A DNA stretch of 45,154 bases from an uncultured Alphaproteobacteria bacterium (GCA_902561355.1 CACEPG010000008.1:1-45154), one strand, 5' to 3'; positions 9,295 to 18,562 are shown, counted from the stretch's first letter. The notes: generated from the letters alone by a model not told the origin. Numbers and translations are program-made.

Positions 9295-10443
9295 ATGAAT
9301 TCTAAATTTCTTAAATCTGGTCATATCAAATTATATAAAAGAGAAAATTCTAATTATTGGCAAATGAAAATAAAATTACCTAGACAAAAGTCACTCAGAT
9401 CTTCAACTGGAACTAAAATTTTAAAAGATGCAGAAAAAATTGCATTAAAATACTATTCTAGTTTAATTAAAAAAAATAATATTAATTTTAAAAAATCACA
9501 ACCTGTATTTAAAAAAATTCATTTAGTCGAAACAGCAGATTTAAATAAAAAAGAAATAGAATATATTTTAAATGAATCTAAAAAATATATAAAATTTAAC
9601 AAATCAAAAATAAAAAAAATAAATATTCTAGAAGGAAGAACGATATTTAATTTATTTTTTGAAGATTCAACTAGAACTCGTACGAGTTTTGAAGTAGCTG
9701 CAAAAAGATTAGGTGCGGATATTATAAATGTGTCTGTAAGGGATAGCTCTATTAATAAAGGGGAAACTTTATTAGATACTATGACAACAATTAATTCCAT
9801 GAATCCAGATATTTTGATTGTTAGACACCCTGAGGAAGGTATAAGCAAAAAAATTTCTTCAATTGTTGAAGCTTCAGTAATTAACGCAGGTGATGGAAGT
9901 CATGAACACCCGACTCAAGCTCTTTTAGATGCTTTAACTATTAAAAATAAATTTAAGAAATTTTCAAAATTAAAAATAGCTATATGTGGTGATATTCTTC
10001 ATAGTCGTGTAGCTAGATCCAATATCATCATTTTATCAAAACTTGGAGCAAAAATAAATGTAATTGGTCCAAAAGAATGGCTTCCTAAAAATATTAAAAA
10101 ATTTCCAGTAAATATTTTTACGGAAATGAAAAAAGGTTTATATAATTGTGATGTAGTAATGATGCTTAGGATTCAAAAAGAGAGAATAGTTGGCAAAATA
10201 ATGCCAAATCAAAAAAGTTATTTTAAAAAATATGGATTAGATTACAATAAATTAAAGTATGCTAAAAAAAATGCATTTGTTATGCACCCTGGACCAATGA
10301 ATAGAGGCTTCGAGATAGATTCAAAATTAGCGGATGATGTTACAAGAAGTTTAATTCAGGAACAAGTTGCTATGGGAGTTGCAATAAGAATGGCCTGTTT
10401 GGAAATTATAATAAATAACAGAGATAGATTTATAAATGATTGA
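9295..10443 (+). CDS. pyrB: Aspartate carbamoyltransferase with integrase-like N-terminal extension
   Basis: Catalyses carbamoyl phosphate plus aspartate to carbamoyl aspartate in pyrimidine synthesis. Residues 73-382 form a complete catalytic chain: STRTR at 125-129 (carbamoyl phosphate loop), HPTQALLD at 205-212 and HPGPMNRG at 331-338. Spacing matches E. coli PyrB, where STRTR begins at residue 52. The protein is 382 residues against about 310 for the family. The extra 72 residues, with GHIKLYKRENSNYWQMKIKL and SLRSSTGTKILKDAEKIALKYY, look like the arm-type DNA-binding domain of tyrosine integrases. No ATG, GTG or TTG lies between codon 23 and the catalytic core, so the extension cannot be removed by choosing an ordinary later start. 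No strong ribosome binding site precedes 9295. The end overlaps plsY by 8 bases. Confidence 0.93.
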   Translation: MNSKFLKSGHIKLYKRENSNYWQMKIKLPRQKSLRSSTGTKILKDAEKIALKYYSSLIKKNNINFKKSQPVFKKIHLVETADLNKKEIEYILNESKKYIKFNKSKIKKINILEGRTIFNLFFEDSTRTRTSFEVAAKRLGADIINVSVRDSSINKGETLLDTMTTINSMNPDILIVRHPEEGISKKISSIVEASVINAGDGSHEHPTQALLDALTIKNKFKKFSKLKIAICGDILHSRVARSNIIILSKLGAKINVIGPKEWLPKNIKKFPVNIFTEMKKGLYNCDVVMMLRIQKERIVGKIMPNQKSYFKKYGLDYNKLKYAKKNAFVMHPGPMNRGFEIDSKLADDVTRSLIQEQVAMGVAIRMACLEIIINNRDRFIND

Positions 10444-11053
10444 GATATTGATATTAGCTATAATCTGCTATCTTTTGGGTTCAATACCTTTTGCATATTT
10501 GGTTCCAAAATTGTTTGGATTTGGAGATATTAGAAAAATAGGTTCTGGCAATCCAGGTACAACCAATGTTTTAAGAACAGGAAATAAATTATTAGCTATA
10601 TTTGTCTTAGTATTTGATACTTTGAAAGGATTCATTCCTTTATTTTACTTCAAAAATTATTATTCCTTTGAAAATATTATCTTATTGCAAATACAACCTG
10701 AAATTATAATTTATTTAATTTGTAGTTTTGCAATTATTGGACATATATTTCCAGTATGGTTAAAATTTAAAGGTGGAAAAGGGGTAGCTACTTTTATAGG
10801 TTATTTATTTGGTGCTAATTATTTTTTAGCATTATTATTTATTTTGAGTTGGTTAACAGTAGCTATCATAAGCAAGTATTCTTCATTATCATCAATTATT
10901 TCTTTAATAATTATACCTTTTATATCTTTTTATTTTTTCAATATTATTACAATTAATGCTCTAATTTTTATTATTAGTTTTTTTATTATTCTTAAACATT
11001 ATACCAATATATTACGACTTTTGAACAAAACTGAAAATAAAATTAGATTCTAA
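10436..11053 (+). CDS. plsY: Glycerol-3-phosphate acyltransferase PlsY
   Basis: Inner-membrane enzyme that transfers an acyl group from acyl-phosphate to glycerol-3-phosphate, the first step of phospholipid synthesis. The 205-residue protein shows the three conserved cytoplasmic motifs: GSIPFAYLV, GSGNPGTTNVLRTG near 37-50, and GHIFPVWLKFKGGKGVAT near 100-117. These alternate with five or so hydrophobic segments. It overlaps pyrB by 8 bases. In many alphaproteobacteria pyrC precedes and dprA follows plsY; neither is present, and topA starts 79 bases later. Confidence 0.96.
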   Translation: MIEILILAIICYLLGSIPFAYLVPKLFGFGDIRKIGSGNPGTTNVLRTGNKLLAIFVLVFDTLKGFIPLFYFKNYYSFENIILLQIQPEIIIYLICSFAIIGHIFPVWLKFKGGKGVATFIGYLFGANYFLALLFILSWLTVAIISKYSSLSSIISLIIIPFISFYFFNIITINALIFIISFFIILKHYTNILRLLNKTENKIRF

Positions 11054-11131
11054 ATTTATTGCAAAATATAGTGTTTTTTTAAAACTGTTGACGAAATAAT
11101 CTTAATAATTGTAGTTGGGCTCATTTTAAAT

Positions 11132-13657
11132 ATGAATGTAGTTATTGTAGAGTCGCCTTCAAAGGCAAAATCAATCAACAAATATCTTGGAGATTCATTC
11201 AAGGTTTTAGCTAGCGTGGGACACGTTAGAGATCTTTCTGCTAAAAATGATGCAATTGATACCGAAAATGATTTTCAAATGAAATGGGAAACTAGTGATA
11301 GAGGGAAAAAAGTAATAAAAGAAATAACCGATGTAGCAAAAAAATCAGAAAATTTATATTTAGCTACCGATCCCGATCGTGAAGGAGAAGCTATTGCCTG
11401 GCATGTTGAAAAACTATTAAGAGACAATTCCTCACTATCGAAATTAAATATTCACCGAGTAACGTTTAATGAAATTACAAAGAATGCAGTTTTAGATAGT
11501 TTGAAAAAACCAAGAGAGATTGATGAAAACTTGGTAAATGCTTATTTAGCAAGGAGAGCTCTAGATTTTCTTGTTGGCTTTACATTATCTCCTGTGCTGT
11601 GGCGAAAACTTCCAGGCTCAAAATCAGCAGGCAGGGTCCAATCAGTTGCTTTAAGGATTATTAGTGAAAGAGAGCTTGAGATTGAAAAATTTATTCCTCA
11701 AGAATATTGGTCACTTCAAGGGAAGTTTACTAATAAAGAAGAGAAAATAATTAATTCAAGACTTACTGTCTATGAAGGAAACAAAGTTGATAAACTAGAT
11801 ATAAAAGATGAAGCCCAAGCAACAAAAATTTATAACAACATTATAAATTCAAATTTTACCGTTGGAAATATTACAAAAAAAGAAGCAAAAAGAAATCCCT
11901 ACCCTGCTTTTACAACTTCAACAATGCAAATTGAATCAAGTAGAAAATTAGGTTTAAGTGCAAACCAAACAATGCGCACTGCGCAAAAGTTATATGAAGG
12001 TACAGAAATACAAGGAGAAACTACGGGATTAATAACTTATATGAGAACAGATAGCGTTATAATGTCTAATGAAGCTATTAGTCAAATTCGAAGTTTTGTT
12101 ACTCAAAATTATGGTGCTAATTATTTACCAGAAAGTCCAAGAATTTATAAATCAAAAGCAAAAAATGCTCAAGAGGCTCATGAATGTATTAGACCAACCG
12201 ATATTAATTTAACACCTAAAGATATTAAACAATACATTACTTTAGAAGAATACAAATTATATGAAATTATTTGGCAACGAGCAGTATCATCACAAATGAC
12301 GAGTGCAATACTTGATCAAGTAGCAGTAGATATAACTAATGAAGATAAAAAAATTGTTCTAAGAGCAAATGGATCAACAATTAAATTTCCTGGTATGTAT
12401 AGAGTTTATCAAGAAGCAAAAGATGATGACAAAGATGAAGAAAAAGAAACAATTCTTCCAGTGATGAATGAGGGAGAAAGTCTAAATTTAAAAGAAACAG
12501 AAAAAAATCAACATTTTACATCCCCTCCTCCTAGATATACAGAAGCAAGCTTAGTAAAAAAACTAGAAGAATTAGGTATTGGTAGGCCTTCAACTTACGC
12601 ATCTATTATTAAAGTCCTACAAGATAGAGATTATGTTATTTTAGATAAAAAACGTTTTAACCCTCATGATAGAGGACGAATAGTATCGATATTTTTAGAG
12701 AAATATTTCAATCAATATGTGGAATATGATTTTACTGCTGATTTAGAAAATCAATTAGATGAAATTTCAGATGGAAAACTTGACTGGAAAGAAGTTCTGA
12801 GAAAATTTTGGGAAACGTTTAAACAACTTTGTGATGAAACTGTAGGCAAATCAAATAGAGAAGTTATTGATGTTTTAGATGAAGCTTTAGGTCCACATTT
12901 CTTTCCACCAAACGGAGCAGATGAAAAAAGGAAATGTCCAACGTGTGATAATGGAAGACTAGGAATTAAAGTTGGAAAGTTTGGAGGATTCATTGGTTGC
13001 TCTAATTATCCTGATTGCAAATATACTGTTCAGTTTAACCAATTAAACGATAAAGATGGCACAGCACTAAGTGGACCAAAAGAAATTGGCATTTACCCTG
13101 AAACAGGAGAAATGATTACTCTTCGAAAAGGTCCTTATGGATTTTATATGCAAGTTGGTGAAGGTACAAAAGAAAAGAAGCCAAAAAGAGTTTCTATTCC
13201 TAAAAATTTTGAACCAAATGAAATAGGTTTAAATACAGCTATCCAACTTCTAGGACTACCTCGCAAATTAGGTTTTCATCCAGAAACAAATAAAACGGTT
13301 AGTGCGGGTATTGGAATGTATGGACCATATATTCTGCATGATAAAAAATATAAAGCTCTCGAAAAAACAGATAATATTCTTGATATTGAACTTGAAAGGG
13401 CAATTGAATTAATTGCTAAACCTACACAGAGAGGTAATGCGACTTTAAAAACATTTGGAGAGCATCCAACAGAAATGAAAAATATAACTGCTCATGATGG
13501 AAAATTTGGACCATATGTAAAATGTGGAAAAATAAATGCATCAATTCTTGGTGATCAAACAATTGATAGCTTAAAACTAGAAGATGCCATTAGGTTAATT
13601 GATGAAAGAAAAGCTAAAATGGGTCTCAAAAAAAAGAAAAAAACAGTTAAGAATTGA
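11132..13657 (+). CDS. topA: DNA topoisomerase I (type IA)
   Basis: Relaxes negatively supercoiled DNA by a single-strand break with a 5'-phosphotyrosine link. The TOPRIM domain starts at VIVESPSKAKSINKYLG and continues to ATDPDREGEAIAWH at 78-91. The catalytic tyrosine is Tyr303 in GLITYMRTDS. A single zinc-ribbon, CPTCDNGRLGIKVGKFGGF followed by CSNYPDC, lies near 605-635. It is followed by three repeats of the KXGPYG/GPYV type without cysteines and a lysine-rich end. The 841 residues are normal for alphaproteobacteria. A TTGACG at 11088-11093 could be a -35 box, but the matching -10 region is poor. Confidence 0.97.
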   Translation: MNVVIVESPSKAKSINKYLGDSFKVLASVGHVRDLSAKNDAIDTENDFQMKWETSDRGKKVIKEITDVAKKSENLYLATDPDREGEAIAWHVEKLLRDNSSLSKLNIHRVTFNEITKNAVLDSLKKPREIDENLVNAYLARRALDFLVGFTLSPVLWRKLPGSKSAGRVQSVALRIISERELEIEKFIPQEYWSLQGKFTNKEEKIINSRLTVYEGNKVDKLDIKDEAQATKIYNNIINSNFTVGNITKKEAKRNPYPAFTTSTMQIESSRKLGLSANQTMRTAQKLYEGTEIQGETTGLITYMRTDSVIMSNEAISQIRSFVTQNYGANYLPESPRIYKSKAKNAQEAHECIRPTDINLTPKDIKQYITLEEYKLYEIIWQRAVSSQMTSAILDQVAVDITNEDKKIVLRANGSTIKFPGMYRVYQEAKDDDKDEEKETILPVMNEGESLNLKETEKNQHFTSPPPRYTEASLVKKLEELGIGRPSTYASIIKVLQDRDYVILDKKRFNPHDRGRIVSIFLEKYFNQYVEYDFTADLENQLDEISDGKLDWKEVLRKFWETFKQLCDETVGKSNREVIDVLDEALGPHFFPPNGADEKRKCPTCDNGRLGIKVGKFGGFIGCSNYPDCKYTVQFNQLNDKDGTALSGPKEIGIYPETGEMITLRKGPYGFYMQVGEGTKEKKPKRVSIPKNFEPNEIGLNTAIQLLGLPRKLGFHPETNKTVSAGIGMYGPYILHDKKYKALEKTDNILDIELERAIELIAKPTQRGNATLKTFGEHPTEMKNITAHDGKFGPYVKCGKINASILGDQTIDSLKLEDAIRLIDERKAKMGLKKKKKTVKN

Positions 13658-13687
13658 ATTAAGCTGAAATAGTTTTAAATAGAGAAT

Positions 13688-15010
13688 ATGGCAAAAAATA
13701 TATCTCTATCAACAATCAAAACTTTCAAAAATAAATTTCTTAGAAATAATAAAAATACAGCATCACGAAATGCATTAATTAAAAATGACTTAGCTAACGT
13801 TGCACTCAATTGGGAGAACTTTAGTCAAATCAATCATAATTTTTCTAATCTTATAAAAAAAGAACTTCCTGCAACAAATCAAATGGCATCAGGTAGATGT
13901 TGGGGATTTGCTGGATTAAATCTTATGCGTTTACAAGTAGTTGATAGCCTTGAGCTAAATACATTTGAGTTTTCACAAAATTATTTCATGTTTTGGGATA
14001 AGTTAGAGAAAGCAAACTATTTTTTAGAAAATATTATTAAATCAAGAGATGAATCATATGAGAGCAGATTAATAACACATCTCTTAAAAGCACCTGTTCA
14101 AGATGGCGGACAGTGGGATATGTTTGTTAACTTAATTAATAAGTATGGTGCAGTTCCAAAAGATGTAATGCCTGAAACAAATCATAGTAGTAAGTCTGGT
14201 GCAATGAATTATATTCTAACTCATAAATTAAGAGAGTTCGCTTCTATACTAAGAAAAAAACCAGCAAAAAATTCATCAGCCCTTAAAAAAGATATGATGG
14301 AGACAATTTATAATTTACTAGCAATGTTTCTTGGTCAACCACCAGATGTTATAAATTGGTCTACTAGAAATAAAGATAATAAACATTTTGTCATTTCAGA
14401 TATGACACCAATTGATTTCTGCAAAAAATATGCTGATATCAATATTAAAGATAAAGTTTGCTTAATTCATGCGCCAATGAGTAATAAAAAATTTAATACA
14501 ATGTACACAGTTGAATATCTTGGTAATGTTGTTGAAGGACAAATTATTAAATATCTTAATGTAGATATTAAAGAATTAAAGAAGTCAGCGAAGGACTCAA
14601 TAAAAAATAATGAAGCGGTATGGTTTGGTTGTGATGTTGGAAAACGTTTTAGTCGTGATATGGGTGTACTTGATATGGGCATTTATGACTATGAAAATGT
14701 TTTTCAAACTTCATTTAAGATGAATAAACAGACTCGCTTAGAGTACGGTGACAGTGAAATGACTCACGCCATGCTTTTAACAGGTGTAGATATTAAAAAA
14801 AGAAATTCAACTAAATGGAAAATTGAAAATAGCTGGGGAACGAAAAGTGGTAATCAAGGATATATGATGATGACTGATGAATGGTTTGATGAATATACCT
14901 ATGAAGTTGTCATTGATAAAAAATATCTAAATAAAAGACTTTTAAAATATTTAGACATGGAACCAATAGCACTAGTACCTTGGGATCCAATGGGTGCGTT
15001 AGCTAGATAA
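13688..15010 (+). CDS. pepC: Aminopeptidase C / bleomycin hydrolase family peptidase (C1B)
   Basis: Papain-fold cysteine aminopeptidase, cytoplasmic and usually hexameric. The catalytic set is complete: Gln65 and Cys71 in NQMASGRCWGFAG, His360 in EMTHAMLL and Asn381 in KIENSWGT, close to positions 67 and 73 for the first two in the human enzyme. Length (440) fits the family, and the C-terminus ends PMGALAR, consistent with the C-terminal arm that enters the active site of bleomycin hydrolase. There is no signal peptide. It lies 30 bases after topA, and a 75-residue gene follows one base after its stop, suggesting joint expression. Likely role: turnover of peptides taken up or released by proteases. 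Confidence 0.93.
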   Translation: MAKNISLSTIKTFKNKFLRNNKNTASRNALIKNDLANVALNWENFSQINHNFSNLIKKELPATNQMASGRCWGFAGLNLMRLQVVDSLELNTFEFSQNYFMFWDKLEKANYFLENIIKSRDESYESRLITHLLKAPVQDGGQWDMFVNLINKYGAVPKDVMPETNHSSKSGAMNYILTHKLREFASILRKKPAKNSSALKKDMMETIYNLLAMFLGQPPDVINWSTRNKDNKHFVISDMTPIDFCKKYADINIKDKVCLIHAPMSNKKFNTMYTVEYLGNVVEGQIIKYLNVDIKELKKSAKDSIKNNEAVWFGCDVGKRFSRDMGVLDMGIYDYENVFQTSFKMNKQTRLEYGDSEMTHAMLLTGVDIKKRNSTKWKIENSWGTKSGNQGYMMMTDEWFDEYTYEVVIDKKYLNKRLLKYLDMEPIALVPWDPMGALAR

Positions 15011-15011
15011 A

Positions 15012-15239
15012 TTGAATAAAGATAACGCATCTAAAATTTGGAAACTAATTCAAGAAACAGGTGATTTTTTAAAAGGAAAATTACCTGATCACCCCAATCA
15101 TCCAAAAGGCAGAAATCCTTATGCTCATGTGGCATTGGAGGTAAAAAATTATTTTGGGATGACTTATAAAGATATTCCTGATGAAAAATTTAACGATGTT
15201 ATTAATTATCTTGAAGAAATAAAATCTAATCCTGAGTAG
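15012..15239 (+). CDS. Small unknown protein, ORF6C-like C-terminal half
   Basis: I recognise no named family. The start is TTG at 15012, one base after the pepC stop; no ATG is available in frame upstream. The 75-residue protein contains LPDHPNHPKGRNPYAHVALE followed by KNYFGMTYKDIPDEKF and a final helix NDVINYLEEIK. This second half resembles the end of the phage ORF6C/antirepressor accessory domain, which has a similar FG..YKDIP...F pattern. That is inference from pattern memory. The gene is coupled to pepC, and its last 14 bases overlap the convergent MFS gene. It is soluble, with no signal or membrane segment. Confidence 0.75.
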   Translation: MNKDNASKIWKLIQETGDFLKGKLPDHPNHPKGRNPYAHVALEVKNYFGMTYKDIPDEKFNDVINYLEEIKSNPE

Positions 15240-16407
15240 CTATTCTTTGATTACTGTGAATTGGTAAGAAAATAATAAAGATTGAAACTATACCCATCAT
15301 TATTGCATTAATTAGGAATAAATAGGTAAATTCTAAAGTTATGGAGTATATTTCTGAAATTAAGAATACTGATATTGGCCCTGAACCAAATGCTAAGATG
15401 AATTTTATTCCATATACAACACCATGATATTTTTGTGGTGTAAATTTGCCAAGTAAGAGGTTTTCTGTGGGAAGAATACTTGCATTGAATACAGCTGCTA
15501 GAATACATAATACTACAAGAGAGTAGCCAGATATATATGCTATGCCGAGATAGCATGGAAATTGCAGAAATATACCAATTAAGTAAATGGTTTTTAGATT
15601 AAATCGATCAGCAAGTAATCCTCCTACAAATGTTGTAGCACCAGAGATAAAATAGATAATTGCTATCATAAATCCAATTTGAATTGAGTTTATATTTCCA
15701 ATACGTATTTCAAAAACTTTTGGTAAAGCTGTTTGTGTATTATGAAAAGATAATCCAAGAGCAAACATTGATAAAAGCATAATAGAAGCAATCAATATCA
15801 TTTCATTTCTTGAATGTTCTTGTTGATTGTTACCTATAAAAAAATTTTTATATGAAATTTTCCCTATAAAAATTAAGTAAATCAGAACAAACCCTATTAA
15901 TATAGAAATAAAACCAGGTAAAACAAATGCTAATTGCCAATTCAGTAGTTCAGTTAAAGTACCAGCAACAAATGCACCTGATCCAATCCCAACTCCACCA
16001 AATATACCATTTATTCCAAGTGCCCTTCCCTGTCTATTTGCTGAATTAATAACCCAAGGAATACCGACGGGGTGATATATTGAACAAAATAGCCCTAATA
16101 AAGATAAAGAAATAAATAAATAATAAATTGAAGTACTCAAACCACAAAGAATAGAAGTAATCCCCATACCAATAAACATTATTATCATTGTTCCTGATCT
16201 GCTCCATCGATCACTAAGCCATCCAAATGGGATTGCACCAAGTCCGATTAAAAGAGCTCCAAGAGTCCACAAACGAATTAATTGATCATAAGAAATATTC
16301 CATTCCTTTTCTATTGTTAGAACAATAACAAAATAGAATGCTGCAAACATATGCATAAAAGCATGTCCGATTGACGAAAATAAAAGAGTATAAGAAGAGT
16401 TATTCAA
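15226..16407 (-). CDS. MFS transporter
   Basis: Major facilitator superfamily protein of 393 residues with about twelve hydrophobic segments. The loop between helices 2 and 3 carries the signature GWLSDRWSR near residue 62-70, and an equivalent GGLLADRF occurs in the second half. The sequence GLFCSIYHPVGIPWV and the G-rich NGIFGGVGIGSGAFVAGTL are reminiscent of the fosmidomycin-resistance/FsrA-like branch, but substrate cannot be inferred. It overlaps msrB by 8 bases at its start and is the last gene of the long ntrY-to-MFS run. Confidence 0.88.
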   Translation of the reverse strand: MNNSSYTLLFSSIGHAFMHMFAAFYFVIVLTIEKEWNISYDQLIRLWTLGALLIGLGAIPFGWLSDRWSRSGTMIIMFIGMGITSILCGLSTSIYYLFISLSLLGLFCSIYHPVGIPWVINSANRQGRALGINGIFGGVGIGSGAFVAGTLTELLNWQLAFVLPGFISILIGFVLIYLIFIGKISYKNFFIGNNQQEHSRNEMILIASIMLLSMFALGLSFHNTQTALPKVFEIRIGNINSIQIGFMIAIIYFISGATTFVGGLLADRFNLKTIYLIGIFLQFPCYLGIAYISGYSLVVLCILAAVFNASILPTENLLLGKFTPQKYHGVVYGIKFILAFGSGPISVFLISEIYSITLEFTYLFLINAIMMGIVSIFIIFLPIHSNQRIATQD

Positions 16408-16795
16408 ATTCTTTATAATTAATTGACAAAGAATTTACACAATATCGTTTTCCAGTTGGTTTTGGACCATCATCAAAAACATGGCCTAAATGAGCATCAC
16501 ACTTTGAACACATGATTTCAATTCTTACCATTCCATGAGATTTATCAACTTCTGTTTTTATTGCTTCAGGAGATAATTGCTCGAAAAAACTTGGCCATCC
16601 ACAACCTGAATCATATTTAGTAGAACTATTAAATAATTCATTATCACAGCACTTACACTTAAATGTGCCTCCATTTATAATTTCAAAGTTTTTTCCAGAA
16701 AATGGTGGCTCAGTTCCTTTTTGTCTTGTTACATAATATTCATCTTCTGTGAGAAGAGATTTCCATTCTTTTTCTGTTTTATTAATTTTATTCAT
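16400..16795 (-). CDS. msrB: Peptide-methionine (R)-S-oxide reductase
   Basis: Repairs oxidised methionine (R-sulfoxide) in proteins. The 131-residue protein carries both zinc-binding pairs, Cys47/Cys50 in FKCKCCDNELF and Cys96/Cys99 in MCSKCDAHLGHVF. The catalytic cysteine is Cys119 in RYCVNSLS, and Cys65 in SGCGWPSF is the usual resolving cysteine. No signal peptide, so cytoplasmic. It overlaps neighbours on both sides by 8 bases (EamA transporter upstream, MFS downstream). Confidence 0.96.
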   Translation of the reverse strand: MNKINKTEKEWKSLLTEDEYYVTRQKGTEPPFSGKNFEIINGGTFKCKCCDNELFNSSTKYDSGCGWPSFFEQLSPEAIKTEVDKSHGMVRIEIMCSKCDAHLGHVFDDGPKPTGKRYCVNSLSINYKEFE

Positions 16796-17687
16796 TAGAT
16801 ATTTTTATATTTGATAATATAATTCCAGTTAATATAAAAAAAACACCTATTAAATGAAAAAAAGCAAATTTTTCATTTAAAAAAGAAATTGCCCATATAG
16901 AACTAAATACAGGTATTAAATGCAAAAAAAGACTGGCTCTATTTGGACCTATTATTGATACTCCTTTGTTCCATGAAAAAAAAGCTACTATACTTGCAAA
17001 TATAGCAACGTAAATAATAATAGTAAAATCTAAAATAGATGAAGGAAAATAAGAGGAATTAGATGATTCAAGAAGATAAAATGGAAAAATAAATATTACA
17101 CCAATAATTATCATGACTTCTAAATTTGCTAATTGAGAAGTTGATTTATCAATTTTTCTTAATAATACTGAATACAAACACCAAGAAATTACAGCAGCTA
17201 ACATCCATAAATCTCCTGATGTAAAATAAAGATTATATAAATTAGTTAAATTCCCTTTTAAAATAATTGAAAATGCACCGAGCAGAGATAAAAAAATACC
17301 AGTAAATTGCAGTTTAGTTGTTTTAGTTCGAAAAATTAACCATGAAAAACCAATAATCATAACGGGGGCTACTGATGCCATTAAAGTAGAATTAATTACC
17401 ATTGTAGTTCGAAGAGAAATGTAAGTAAAAGAATTAAAAATAGTAACTCCTAAAATTGCAATTGTAGTCATTAAGAGTAAATTTTCTTTATAATAATTTA
17501 TGTCTTTTAATATTCGAGAATATGTAAATGGTAGTAAAATTATTAAAGCTAAAGACCATCGAAAAAAACTAAGTTTAAATGGTGTTAAATCAAAAAGATA
17601 AGCAATTTTTCCAGAAAAAAAATTACCAGACCAAAAAAAAGATGAGGCAATCAATAAGACAGCTGCAAAGACCAGATTTTTTGACAT
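16788..17687 (-). CDS. DMT-superfamily EamA-type transporter
   Basis: Inner-membrane protein of 299 residues with ten predicted helices arranged as two EamA repeats (about 10-140 and 155-293). The first repeat begins ASSFFWSGNFFSGKIA, the usual EamA opening. The second contains ISWCLYSVLLRK. Members export or import small metabolites, amino acids or nucleotide sugars; the substrate is not readable from sequence. It starts immediately after the stop codon of the upstream dehydrogenase with no gap, and overlaps msrB at its end. Confidence 0.9.
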   Translation of the reverse strand: MSKNLVFAAVLLIASSFFWSGNFFSGKIAYLFDLTPFKLSFFRWSLALIILLPFTYSRILKDINYYKENLLLMTTIAILGVTIFNSFTYISLRTTMVINSTLMASVAPVMIIGFSWLIFRTKTTKLQFTGIFLSLLGAFSIILKGNLTNLYNLYFTSGDLWMLAAVISWCLYSVLLRKIDKSTSQLANLEVMIIIGVIFIFPFYLLESSNSSYFPSSILDFTIIIYVAIFASIVAFFSWNKGVSIIGPNRASLFLHLIPVFSSIWAISFLNEKFAFFHLIGVFFILTGIILSNIKISNE

Positions 17688-18560
17688 TTATTTATCAACT
17701 AAAGTCATAAGAGATGAAGTATCAAAACGATTACCTCCATTTTTTTGAACTTCTGAATAATAATTATCTACTATTTTTGTGATGGGTAAAGAAGCTCCAT
17801 TTTTTATTGCTTCATTAAAGCAGATAGATAAATCTTTTCTCATCCAGTCGACAGCAAAACCATAATCAAATTTTCCATCTAACATAGTTCTATATCTATT
17901 TTCCATTTGCCAAGACTGTGCAGCACCTTTGGATATAACACTTAAAACCTTTTCCATATCGACATTAGCTTTTTTACCAAATGCCATTGCTTCTGATAAC
18001 CCTTGTACTAATCCTGCTATACAAATTTGATTAATCATTTTAGCAATTTGTCCTGACCCTGAAGATCCAATTAGCTCAATGGCCTTACCGTATGATTGTA
18101 GTACTGGTTTTATAGTTTCAAAATCTTTAGTTGCACCACCAATCATTATTGAAAGTACACCGTTTTCAGCTCCAGCTTGACCTCCTGATATCGGAGCATC
18201 TAGAAAGCCAATATTTAGTTTTAGAAGTTTATCAAAATATTTTCTCGCAATTTCTGCAGATGCTGTTGTATGATCAACAATTATCATACCTTCTTTTGCA
18301 TTTACAAGTATACCCTTATCACTTTCCATAACTTCAATTATGTCTTCATCTCGGCCAACACAAATAAATACTACTTCAGCATCTTTAGAAGCTTCAGCTG
18401 GTGTTTTTCCCATTTGACCACCATATTCATTAACCCAATTTTTAGCTTTTGCTTCAGTACGATTATAGACTGTAACATTATATCCATTTTTGTGAAGATG
18501 ACCTGCCATTGGATATCCCATTACTCCTAAACCAATAAAAGAGACATTTTTTATATTCAT
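17688..18560 (-). CDS. Beta-hydroxyacid dehydrogenase (3-hydroxyisobutyrate/tartronate-semialdehyde type)
   Basis: NAD(P)-dependent oxidoreductase of 290 residues. The Rossmann motif GLGVMGYPMAGHL at 10-22 binds the cofactor. The substrate motif DAPISGGQAGAENG at 121-134 and the catalytic Lys174 in SGQIAKMINQ are both present. NRT at 33-35, after the second strand, points to NADP preference by analogy with the family. Candidates are 3-hydroxyisobutyrate dehydrogenase, tartronate semialdehyde reductase or a succinic semialdehyde reductase relative; the sequence alone does not decide. The neighbouring transporter and inositol phosphatase-like gene are in the same run. Confidence 0.9.
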   Translation of the reverse strand: MNIKNVSFIGLGVMGYPMAGHLHKNGYNVTVYNRTEAKAKNWVNEYGGQMGKTPAEASKDAEVVFICVGRDEDIIEVMESDKGILVNAKEGMIIVDHTTASAEIARKYFDKLLKLNIGFLDAPISGGQAGAENGVLSIMIGGATKDFETIKPVLQSYGKAIELIGSSGSGQIAKMINQICIAGLVQGLSEAMAFGKKANVDMEKVLSVISKGAAQSWQMENRYRTMLDGKFDYGFAVDWMRKDLSICFNEAIKNGASLPITKIVDNYYSEVQKNGGNRFDTSSLMTLVDK

Positions 18561-18562
18561 AA

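Noticed and set aside
11054..11131. Possible terminator or full promoter between plsY and topA
   Set aside because: The T-run has no proper stem before it, and the TTGACG lacks a convincing -10 partner.
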